NCBI GenBank assembly: GCA_963971305.1
Contig: OZ020305.1
Location: forward strand, 6,605,001 to 6,669,000
Length of the DNA stretch: 64,000 nucleotides
Direction of reading: 5' to 3'
Source of the DNA: Arcuatula senhousia
Taxonomy: Eukaryota; Mollusca; Bivalvia; Mytilida; Mytilidae
Within the stretch, counting starts at the first letter, position 1. The number at the start of each line of letters is the position of its first letter. Shown piece after piece: positions 53,125 to 64,000 of the stretch. Under the pieces are notes generated by a model. The model saw only the letters and a program-made list of their open reading frames with translations. It was not told where the DNA came from and searched no databases. Both the position numbers and the translations under genes were made by a program.

Positions 53125-53300
53125 AGGATGACGGTAATGTTCAAAGAGGAAGTTCTGGTGCCGAAAATCTGGTTTAACTTACCATTTATTTTAAGTGCAT
53201 GAACCAAGTAAGAACCATTGTGGTCATAAATTTCCGTGGTATGTCTGCCTTTATTTGCCCGTTCTCTTGCTGGAGTAGATTCATCTCTTACTAAAATGAG
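53125..53300 (+). repeat. Dispersed repeat R1, left of the satellite array
   Basis: GGAAGTTCTGGTGCCGAAAA, TCTGGTTTAACTTACCATTT, TGCATGAACCAAGTAAGAAC and the CCGTTCTCTTGC tail follow the R1 order, more diverged than the intron copies. Confidence 0.5.
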
Positions 53301-53382
53301 TAGGTGCCTAAGTGGCCTAAATTCGGAAGTTAGTATAACACTGTCAGCATAACTTACTGTTGCGGGTTATCGGAAAACTAAA

Positions 53383-56300
53383 GGTACCAGTCTTGTATTG
53401 TAAGTTCTTGCGCGGGTGGACGTCAAAACATGGATGCTATTAAAATATAGTGCCTTTTCTCTGTGTTGTTTGCAGCATTCATTTTCAAGCATTTGTTTCT
53501 AACTTTTGGCTCTTATTGATGGTAAGACACCACACTATGACATCATTAACTTTTAGAAATGAGAAAATTGCATTTTCAAATAAAAAAGTATTCATGAAAA
53601 GGGGGGATTTTTGCTTTTTGAAGTGAAAGTGAAAGTAGAAAAAAAATATTTTTAGTTCAAACTTCTGTGGTGTACCAAAGTTCGTGGCACTTTTTTTCAT
53701 TTCCCCCTTCAAAATGTCTTTTGACACTTCTTTTATTGAAAAAATGTAGCAAAAGTTTTATTGAATCATTTTAAGTATTTTTAAAAAAATTCCGAAAATC
53801 TCAGGTGTACTATTGAAGTCTATGGGAAAAACAATACAAGACTGAGACCTGAGTACTGGTTTTCATAGTAAAGTTGAATATCAAATAAGTGTTTTTTATC
53901 TGTTTTATTCCATTGAAAACCACATTGTTGACCACTTTATGAAGAATTTTAAAACTTTTTTCCTGATTTGCTAAAGCTACCCTTCATTTTTTGCTTAAAT
54001 GGTACTTTTTAACCAAATTTGGACATTCAATTAGACTTTGTCTTTAATATGAGAAAAAGTGGATTTAGAAGTCTATAGTTTTTAGTTTTAGTAAGAATAA
54101 CTTTATAGCATAGCATTCATTCAATTTAAACTGCTATATTTCATCCACTTTAATTTTTTCAGCACTTTGCATATGTTTAATTGAAACTAAGAAATTATGG
54201 CTTTCTTTACATATCCACACATATGGGAATTGGTCTGTTTTTAGAAATGATGACTTTCTAACCAAACACATGGTGTGAAAATGTTCTAGATATACTTTAT
54301 GATTGATTTCAGTCAAAAAACTCCAAATTAGTTCAATATTTTATTCTTTATGGTGTTTTGTGATGTGCAAAATATAGGCTTCTTGTGTGCGGTAAGTTAA
54401 AAACTGTGATTTTACAGTAAATCAGACCACTTTCTGTAAAAATCTGATAAGCTTGCACAATATCTTGGTGATTTCTGTGTTGTACACCTTCTTTTCATAG
54501 ACCAACTTAAGTTTCAACAGCCTAATATCTGAATTCCTTGAAAAAGTTGGCTTATTATGTATGCCTGGGGCACCAATTTCACCTGAAAAATTCTTAATTT
54601 AGCATATAAAATCCATCTCAATTCCAAATCATGTTTTTCATTCCACATGTATCAATCTATTTACCATAGTCTTGCCAATTTTGTCATATTCAAGCACTTA
54701 ATAGGCCTGGTTTAGATATTTGGATAAACAAGAGGCTCCAAGTTGTCTTTGTAGTAAAAAATGTGGTTCTGAACATAGTTTTTTCCTTCTTGAAGGTCTA
54801 AAAACCCCAACATGATAATTTATATGCACTCAAATCCTTGCTCAGGTATTATTGGCATCTTTTCAACCCATATCTTCTGTTTGAATATAACCCAACAATT
54901 ACAGAAACATAAAGTGTTCATTTTAAGTCACTACAGAGAAAACTGGCCAAAACCTAGAAGAGGGTACCCTTTTTAAAATTGTAATAAAAAAATCCATGAA
55001 AGCATTATGGCAATGATTTTTTCTTAGTTTTATTGAGAAATGTCTAAGGAAACAGAAAAACAACAACATTTAGAATTATTTAATCATCTTTGACCCTAAT
55101 AGGTACCAGTCTTGTATTGTAAGTTCTTGCGCGGGTGGACGTCAAAACATGGATGCTATTAAAATATAGTGCCTTTTCTCTGTGTTGTTTGCAGCATTCA
55201 TTTTCAAGCATTTGTTTCTAACTTTTGGCTCTTATTGATGGTAAGACACCACACTATGACATCATTAACTTTTAGAAATGAGAAAATTGCATTTTCAAAT
55301 AAAAAAGTATTCATGAAAAGGGGGGATTTTTGCTTTTTGAAGTGAAAGTGAAAGTAGAAAAAAAATATTTTTAGTTCAAACTTCTGTGGTGTACCAAAGT
55401 TCGTGGCACTTTTTTTCATTTCCCCCTTCAAAATGTCTTTTGACACTTCTTTTATTGAAAAAATGTAGCAAAAGTTTTATTGAATCATTTTAAGTATTTT
55501 TAAAAAAATTCCGAAAATCTCAGGTGTACTATTGAAGTCTATGGGAAAAACAATACAAGACTGAGACCTGAGTACTGGTTTTCATAGTAAAGTTGAATAT
55601 CAAATAAGTGTTTTTTATCTGTTTTATTCCATTGAAAACCACATTGTTGACCACTTTATGAAGAATTTTAAAACTTTTTTCCTGATTTGCTAAAGCTACC
55701 CTTCATTTTTTGCTTAAATGGTACTTTTTAACCAAATTTGGACATTCAATTAGACTTTGTCTTTAATATGAGAAAAAGTGGATTTAGAAGTCTATAGTTT
55801 TTAGTTTTAGTAAGAATAACTTTATAGCATAGCATTCATTCAATTTAAACTGCTATATTTCATCCACTTTAATTTTTTCAGCACTTTGCATATGTTTAAT
55901 TGAAACTAAGAAATTATGGCTTTCTTTACATATCCACACATATGGGAATTGGTCTGTTTTTAGAAATGATGACTTTCTAACCAAACACATGGTGTGAAAA
56001 TGTTCTAGATATACTTTATGATTGATTTCAGTCAAAAAACTCCAAATTAGTTCAATATTTTATTCTTTATGGTGTTTTGTGATGTGCAAAATATAGGCTT
56101 CTTGTGTGCGGTAAGTTAAAAACTGTGATTTTACAGTAAATCAGACCACTTTCTGTAAAAATCTGATAAGCTTGCACAATATCTTGGTGATTTCTGTGTT
56201 GTACACCTTCTTTTCATAGACCAACTTAAGTTTCAACAGCCTAATATCTGAATTCCTTGAAAAAGTTGGCTTATTATGTATGCCTGGGGCACCAATTTCA

Positions 56301-59300
56301 CCTGAAAAATTCTTAATTTAGCATATAAAATCCATCTCAATTCCAAATCATGTTTTTCATTCCACATGTATCAATCTATTTACCATAGTCTTGCCAATTT
56401 TGTCATATTCAAGCACTTAATAGGCCTGGTTTAGATATTTGGATAAACAAGAGGCTCCAAGTTGTCTTTGTAGTAAAAAATGTGGTTCTGAACATAGTTT
56501 TTTCCTTCTTGAAGGTCTAAAAACCCCAACATGATAATTTATATGCACTCAAATCCTTGCTCAGGTATTATTGGCATCTTTTCAACCCATATCTTCTGTT
56601 TGAATATAACCCAACAATTACAGAAACATAAAGTGTTCATTTTAAGTCACTACAGAGAAAACTGGCCAAAACCTAGAAGAGGGTACCCTTTTTAAAATTG
56701 TAATAAAAAAATCCATGAAAGCATTATGGCAATGATTTTTTCTTAGTTTTATTGAGAAATGTCTAAGGAAACAGAAAAACAACAACATTTAGAATTATTT
56801 AATCATCTTTGACCCTAATAGGTACCAGTCTTGTATTGTAAGTTCTTGCGCGGGTGGACGTCAAAACATGGATGCTATTAAAATATAGTGCCTTTTCTCT
56901 GTGTTGTTTGCAGCATTCATTTTCAAGCATTTGTTTCTAACTTTTGGCTCTTATTGATGGTAAGACACCACACTATGACATCATTAACTTTTAGAAATGA
57001 GAAAATTGCATTTTCAAATAAAAAAGTATTCATGAAAAGGGGGGATTTTTGCTTTTTGAAGTGAAAGTGAAAGTAGAAAAAAAATATTTTTAGTTCAAAC
57101 TTCTGTGGTGTACCAAAGTTCGTGGCACTTTTTTTCATTTCCCCCTTCAAAATGTCTTTTGACACTTCTTTTATTGAAAAAATGTAGCAAAAGTTTTATT
57201 GAATCATTTTAAGTATTTTTAAAAAAATTCCGAAAATCTCAGGTGTACTATTGAAGTCTATGGGAAAAACAATACAAGACTGAGACCTGAGTACTGGTTT
57301 TCATAGTAAAGTTGAATATCAAATAAGTGTTTTTTATCTGTTTTATTCCATTGAAAACCACATTGTTGACCACTTTATGAAGAATTTTAAAACTTTTTTC
57401 CTGATTTGCTAAAGCTACCCTTCATTTTTTGCTTAAATGGTACTTTTTAACCAAATTTGGACATTCAATTAGACTTTGTCTTTAATATGAGAAAAAGTGG
57501 ATTTAGAAGTCTATAGTTTTTAGTTTTAGTAAGAATAACTTTATAGCATAGCATTCATTCAATTTAAACTGCTATATTTCATCCACTTTAATTTTTTCAG
57601 CACTTTGCATATGTTTAATTGAAACTAAGAAATTATGGCTTTCTTTACATATCCACACATATGGGAATTGGTCTGTTTTTAGAAATGATGACTTTCTAAC
57701 CAAACACATGGTGTGAAAATGTTCTAGATATACTTTATGATTGATTTCAGTCAAAAAACTCCAAATTAGTTCAATATTTTATTCTTTATGGTGTTTTGTG
57801 ATGTGCAAAATATAGGCTTCTTGTGTGCGGTAAGTTAAAAACTGTGATTTTACAGTAAATCAGACCACTTTCTGTAAAAATCTGATAAGCTTGCACAATA
57901 TCTTGGTGATTTCTGTGTTGTACACCTTCTTTTCATAGACCAACTTAAGTTTCAACAGCCTAATATCTGAATTCCTTGAAAAAGTTGGCTTATTATGTAT
58001 GCCTGGGGCACCAATTTCACCTGAAAAATTCTTAATTTAGCATATAAAATCCATCTCAATTCCAAATCATGTTTTTCATTCCACATGTATCAATCTATTT
58101 ACCATAGTCTTGCCAATTTTGTCATATTCAAGCACTTAATAGGCCTGGTTTAGATATTTGGATAAACAAGAGGCTCCAAGTTGTCTTTGTAGTAAAAAAT
58201 GTGGTTCTGAACATAGTTTTTTCCTTCTTGAAGGTCTAAAAACCCCAACATGATAATTTATATGCACTCAAATCCTTGCTCAGGTATTATTGGCATCTTT
58301 TCAACCCATATCTTCTGTTTGAATATAACCCAACAATTACAGAAACATAAAGTGTTCATTTTAAGTCACTACAGAGAAAACTGGCCAAAACCTAGAAGAG
58401 GGTACCCTTTTTAAAATTGTAATAAAAAAATCCATGAAAGCATTATGGCAATGATTTTTTCTTAGTTTTATTGAGAAATGTCTAAGGAAACAGAAAAACA
58501 ACAACATTTAGAATTATTTAATCATCTTTGACCCTAATAGGTACCAGTCTTGTATTGTAAGTTCTTGCGCGGGTGGACGTCAAAACATGGATGCTATTAA
58601 AATATAGTGCCTTTTCTCTGTGTTGTTTGCAGCATTCATTTTCAAGCATTTGTTTCTAACTTTTGGCTCTTATTGATGGTAAGACACCACACTATGACAT
58701 CATTAACTTTTAGAAATGAGAAAATTGCATTTTCAAATAAAAAAGTATTCATGAAAAGGGGGGATTTTTGCTTTTTGAAGTGAAAGTGAAAGTAGAAAAA
58801 AAATATTTTTAGTTCAAACTTCTGTGGTGTACCAAAGTTCGTGGCACTTTTTTTCATTTCCCCCTTCAAAATGTCTTTTGACACTTCTTTTATTGAAAAA
58901 ATGTAGCAAAAGTTTTATTGAATCATTTTAAGTATTTTTAAAAAAATTCCGAAAATCTCAGGTGTACTATTGAAGTCTATGGGAAAAACAATACAAGACT
59001 GAGACCTGAGTACTGGTTTTCATAGTAAAGTTGAATATCAAATAAGTGTTTTTTATCTGTTTTATTCCATTGAAAACCACATTGTTGACCACTTTATGAA
59101 GAATTTTAAAACTTTTTTCCTGATTTGCTAAAGCTACCCTTCATTTTTTGCTTAAATGGTACTTTTTAACCAAATTTGGACATTCAATTAGACTTTGTCT
59201 TTAATATGAGAAAAAGTGGATTTAGAAGTCTATAGTTTTTAGTTTTAGTAAGAATAACTTTATAGCATAGCATTCATTCAATTTAAACTGCTATATTTCA

Positions 59301-62300
59301 TCCACTTTAATTTTTTCAGCACTTTGCATATGTTTAATTGAAACTAAGAAATTATGGCTTTCTTTACATATCCACACATATGGGAATTGGTCTGTTTTTA
59401 GAAATGATGACTTTCTAACCAAACACATGGTGTGAAAATGTTCTAGATATACTTTATGATTGATTTCAGTCAAAAAACTCCAAATTAGTTCAATATTTTA
59501 TTCTTTATGGTGTTTTGTGATGTGCAAAATATAGGCTTCTTGTGTGCGGTAAGTTAAAAACTGTGATTTTACAGTAAATCAGACCACTTTCTGTAAAAAT
59601 CTGATAAGCTTGCACAATATCTTGGTGATTTCTGTGTTGTACACCTTCTTTTCATAGACCAACTTAAGTTTCAACAGCCTAATATCTGAATTCCTTGAAA
59701 AAGTTGGCTTATTATGTATGCCTGGGGCACCAATTTCACCTGAAAAATTCTTAATTTAGCATATAAAATCCATCTCAATTCCAAATCATGTTTTTCATTC
59801 CACATGTATCAATCTATTTACCATAGTCTTGCCAATTTTGTCATATTCAAGCACTTAATAGGCCTGGTTTAGATATTTGGATAAACAAGAGGCTCCAAGT
59901 TGTCTTTGTAGTAAAAAATGTGGTTCTGAACATAGTTTTTTCCTTCTTGAAGGTCTAAAAACCCCAACATGATAATTTATATGCACTCAAATCCTTGCTC
60001 AGGTATTATTGGCATCTTTTCAACCCATATCTTCTGTTTGAATATAACCCAACAATTACAGAAACATAAAGTGTTCATTTTAAGTCACTACAGAGAAAAC
60101 TGGCCAAAACCTAGAAGAGGGTACCCTTTTTAAAATTGTAATAAAAAAATCCATGAAAGCATTATGGCAATGATTTTTTCTTAGTTTTATTGAGAAATGT
60201 CTAAGGAAACAGAAAAACAACAACATTTAGAATTATTTAATCATCTTTGACCCTAATAGGTACCAGTCTTGTATTGTAAGTTCTTGCGCGGGTGGACGTC
60301 AAAACATGGATGCTATTAAAATATAGTGCCTTTTCTCTGTGTTGTTTGCAGCATTCATTTTCAAGCATTTGTTTCTAACTTTTGGCTCTTATTGATGGTA
60401 AGACACCACACTATGACATCATTAACTTTTAGAAATGAGAAAATTGCATTTTCAAATAAAAAAGTATTCATGAAAAGGGGGGATTTTTGCTTTTTGAAGT
60501 GAAAGTGAAAGTAGAAAAAAAATATTTTTAGTTCAAACTTCTGTGGTGTACCAAAGTTCGTGGCACTTTTTTTCATTTCCCCCTTCAAAATGTCTTTTGA
60601 CACTTCTTTTATTGAAAAAATGTAGCAAAAGTTTTATTGAATCATTTTAAGTATTTTTAAAAAAATTCCGAAAATCTCAGGTGTACTATTGAAGTCTATG
60701 GGAAAAACAATACAAGACTGAGACCTGAGTACTGGTTTTCATAGTAAAGTTGAATATCAAATAAGTGTTTTTTATCTGTTTTATTCCATTGAAAACCACA
60801 TTGTTGACCACTTTATGAAGAATTTTAAAACTTTTTTCCTGATTTGCTAAAGCTACCCTTCATTTTTTGCTTAAATGGTACTTTTTAACCAAATTTGGAC
60901 ATTCAATTAGACTTTGTCTTTAATATGAGAAAAAGTGGATTTAGAAGTCTATAGTTTTTAGTTTTAGTAAGAATAACTTTATAGCATAGCATTCATTCAA
61001 TTTAAACTGCTATATTTCATCCACTTTAATTTTTTCAGCACTTTGCATATGTTTAATTGAAACTAAGAAATTATGGCTTTCTTTACATATCCACACATAT
61101 GGGAATTGGTCTGTTTTTAGAAATGATGACTTTCTAACCAAACACATGGTGTGAAAATGTTCTAGATATACTTTATGATTGATTTCAGTCAAAAAACTCC
61201 AAATTAGTTCAATATTTTATTCTTTATGGTGTTTTGTGATGTGCAAAATATAGGCTTCTTGTGTGCGGTAAGTTAAAAACTGTGATTTTACAGTAAATCA
61301 GACCACTTTCTGTAAAAATCTGATAAGCTTGCACAATATCTTGGTGATTTCTGTGTTGTACACCTTCTTTTCATAGACCAACTTAAGTTTCAACAGCCTA
61401 ATATCTGAATTCCTTGAAAAAGTTGGCTTATTATGTATGCCTGGGGCACCAATTTCACCTGAAAAATTCTTAATTTAGCATATAAAATCCATCTCAATTC
61501 CAAATCATGTTTTTCATTCCACATGTATCAATCTATTTACCATAGTCTTGCCAATTTTGTCATATTCAAGCACTTAATAGGCCTGGTTTAGATATTTGGA
61601 TAAACAAGAGGCTCCAAGTTGTCTTTGTAGTAAAAAATGTGGTTCTGAACATAGTTTTTTCCTTCTTGAAGGTCTAAAAACCCCAACATGATAATTTATA
61701 TGCACTCAAATCCTTGCTCAGGTATTATTGGCATCTTTTCAACCCATATCTTCTGTTTGAATATAACCCAACAATTACAGAAACATAAAGTGTTCATTTT
61801 AAGTCACTACAGAGAAAACTGGCCAAAACCTAGAAGAGGGTACCCTTTTTAAAATTGTAATAAAAAAATCCATGAAAGCATTATGGCAATGATTTTTTCT
61901 TAGTTTTATTGAGAAATGTCTAAGGAAACAGAAAAACAACAACATTTAGAATTATTTAATCATCTTTGACCCTAATAGGTACCAGTCTTGTATTGTAAGT
62001 TCTTGCGCGGGTGGACGTCAAAACATGGATGCTATTAAAATATAGTGCCTTTTCTCTGTGTTGTTTGCAGCATTCATTTTCAAGCATTTGTTTCTAACTT
62101 TTGGCTCTTATTGATGGTAAGACACCACACTATGACATCATTAACTTTTAGAAATGAGAAAATTGCATTTTCAAATAAAAAAGTATTCATGAAAAGGGGG
62201 GATTTTTGCTTTTTGAAGTGAAAGTGAAAGTAGAAAAAAAATATTTTTAGTTCAAACTTCTGTGGTGTACCAAAGTTCGTGGCACTTTTTTTCATTTCCC

Positions 62301-64000
62301 CCTTCAAAATGTCTTTTGACACTTCTTTTATTGAAAAAATGTAGCAAAAGTTTTATTGAATCATTTTAAGTATTTTTAAAAAAATTCCGAAAATCTCAGG
62401 TGTACTATTGAAGTCTATGGGAAAAACAATACAAGACTGAGACCTGAGTACTGGTTTTCATAGTAAAGTTGAATATCAAATAAGTGTTTTTTATCTGTTT
62501 TATTCCATTGAAAACCACATTGTTGACCACTTTATGAAGAATTTTAAAACTTTTTTCCTGATTTGCTAAAGCTACCCTTCATTTTTTGCTTAAATGGTAC
62601 TTTTTAACCAAATTTGGACATTCAATTAGACTTTGTCTTTAATATGAGAAAAAGTGGATTTAGAAGTCTATAGTTTTTAGTTTTAGTAAGAATAACTTTA
62701 TAGCATAGCATTCATTCAATTTAAACTGCTATATTTCATCCACTTTAATTTTTTCAGCACTTTGCATATGTTTAATTGAAACTAAGAAATTATGGCTTTC
62801 TTTACATATCCACACATATGGGAATTGGTCTGTTTTTAGAAATGATGACTTTCTAACCAAACACATGGTGTGAAAATGTTCTAGATATACTTTATGATTG
62901 ATTTCAGTCAAAAAACTCCAAATTAGTTCAATATTTTATTCTTTATGGTGTTTTGTGATGTGCAAAATATAGGCTTCTTGTGTGCGGTAAGTTAAAAACT
63001 GTGATTTTACAGTAAATCAGACCACTTTCTGTAAAAATCTGATAAGCTTGCACAATATCTTGGTGATTTCTGTGTTGTACACCTTCTTTTCATAGACCAA
63101 CTTAAGTTTCAACAGCCTAATATCTGAATTCCTTGAAAAAGTTGGCTTATTATGTATGCCTGGGGCACCAATTTCACCTGAAAAATTCTTAATTTAGCAT
63201 ATAAAATCCATCTCAATTCCAAATCATGTTTTTCATTCCACATGTATCAATCTATTTACCATAGTCTTGCCAATTTTGTCATATTCAAGCACTTAATAGG
63301 CCTGGTTTAGATATTTGGATAAACAAGAGGCTCCAAGTTGTCTTTGTAGTAAAAAATGTGGTTCTGAACATAGTTTTTTCCTTCTTGAAGGTCTAAAAAC
63401 CCCAACATGATAATTTATATGCACTCAAATCCTTGCTCAGGTATTATTGGCATCTTTTCAACCCATATCTTCTGTTTGAATATAACCCAACAATTACAGA
63501 AACATAAAGTGTTCATTTTAAGTCACTACAGAGAAAACTGGCCAAAACCTAGAAGAGGGTACCCTTTTTAAAATTGTAATAAAAAAATCCATGAAAGCAT
63601 TATGGCAATGATTTTTTCTTAGTTTTATTGAGAAATGTCTAAGGAAACAGAAAAACAACAACATTTAGAATTATTTAATCATCTTTGACCCTAATAGGTA
63701 CCAGTCTTGTATTGTAAGTTCTTGCGCGGGTGGACGTCAAAACATGGATGCTATTAAAATATAGTGCCTTTTCTCTGTGTTGTTTGCAGCATTCATTTTC
63801 AAGCATTTGTTTCTAACTTTTGGCTCTTATTGATGGTAAGACACCACACTATGACATCATTAACTTTTAGAAATGAGAAAATTGCATTTTCAAATAAAAA
63901 AGTATTCATGAAAAGGGGGGATTTTTGCTTTTTGAAGTGAAAGTGAAAGTAGAAAAAAAATATTTTTAGTTCAAACTTCTGTGGTGTACCAAAGTTCGTG
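53383..64000. repeat. Head-to-tail array of a 1719-bp unit (macrosatellite), 6 copies plus a partial 7th
   Basis: Units begin with GGTACCAGTCTTGTATTGTA at 53,383, 55,102, 56,821, 58,540, 60,259, 61,978 and 63,697. The spacing is exactly 1719 every time, and no difference was found in the stretches compared between copies, including homopolymer runs. The last unit is cut by the window end after 304 bases, so the array is longer. The left junction is sharp at about 53,381 (ACTAAAGGTACC against CTAATAGGTACC between units). The unit is AT-rich, with no open frame above 80 codons on either strand. It contains a 13-bp inverted pair (CAGTCTTGTATTG at offset 5 and CAATACAAGACTG at offset 449) and the motif GAAGTGAAAGTGAAAGTAG. 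It is not CRISPR, not rDNA and not a recognised gene. Confidence 0.95.

Noticed and set aside
53476..53521. Possible 46-base micro-exon in each unit, between TTGTTTGCAG and GTAAGAC
   Set aside because: Splice-like signals around an open 15-codon stretch are intriguing, but there are no partner exons in the unit and the signals are short enough to arise by chance.
53485..62911. Open frames of 80 and 60 codons repeated in each 1719-bp unit (minus strand)
   Set aside because: They are short, low-complexity (FFFYFHFHF) and show no domain. Identity between copies follows from identity of the array, not from coding constraint.
53383..64000. CRISPR or rDNA interpretation of the tandem array
   Set aside because: There is no short repeat/spacer alternation and no rRNA-like conserved GC-rich sequence; the unit is 1719 bp of AT-rich DNA.

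Overview
The window looks like nuclear DNA of a marine bivalve mollusc, most likely a mussel (Mytilus-like). This is inferred from the AT-rich composition, short exons in long repeat-filled introns, intronless TRIM-type RING/B-box genes in tandem, Penelope-like and LINE remnants, and bivalve-style elements with ~150-160 bp internal tandem repeats. There are no bacterial operons, rRNA genes or convincing tRNA genes. No database search was possible, so family names rest on visible motifs.

Left part (1-26,350): the last exon of a C2HC zinc-finger (ZNF474-like) gene (905-1062, +). Next is a two-exon minus-strand gene (3906-7715) for a 71-residue secreted peptide precursor with a signal peptide, a KR site and a C-terminal AGKK; it resembles a neuropeptide precursor. 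Then comes an 11-exon plus-strand gene (11,796-26,348) whose exons join in consistent phase into a 447-residue protein: an N-terminal von Willebrand factor A (VWA) domain with a MIDAS-like motif, an acidic linker and a C-terminal MIB/HERC2 domain. Its introns hold Penelope-like reverse transcriptase fragments, four copies of one dispersed repeat, a long hairpin, and elements with inverted ends.

Middle part (26,600-49,900): three head-to-tail paralogous units, each with an intronless TRIM gene (RING, B-box 1, B-box 2, coiled coil, NHL-like propeller). Copies 1 (27,892) and 2 (35,468) are frameshifted. Copy 3 (41,717-43,645) is open for 642 codons but has lost the first B-box 1 cysteine. Because the units are homologous, they act as empty and filled sites for each other and expose several insertions, including two copies of a 2.2-2.5 kb inverted-repeat transposon, one nested in a small inverted-repeat element and one in a Penelope-like element.

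Right part (50,000-64,000): repeat-rich DNA without a recognised gene, then a head-to-tail array of a 1719-bp unit from 53,383 to beyond the window edge. It has six complete copies and a seventh partial one, with no difference found between copies. It has no long open frame and is best described as a macrosatellite or a very recent (or assembly-related) amplification.
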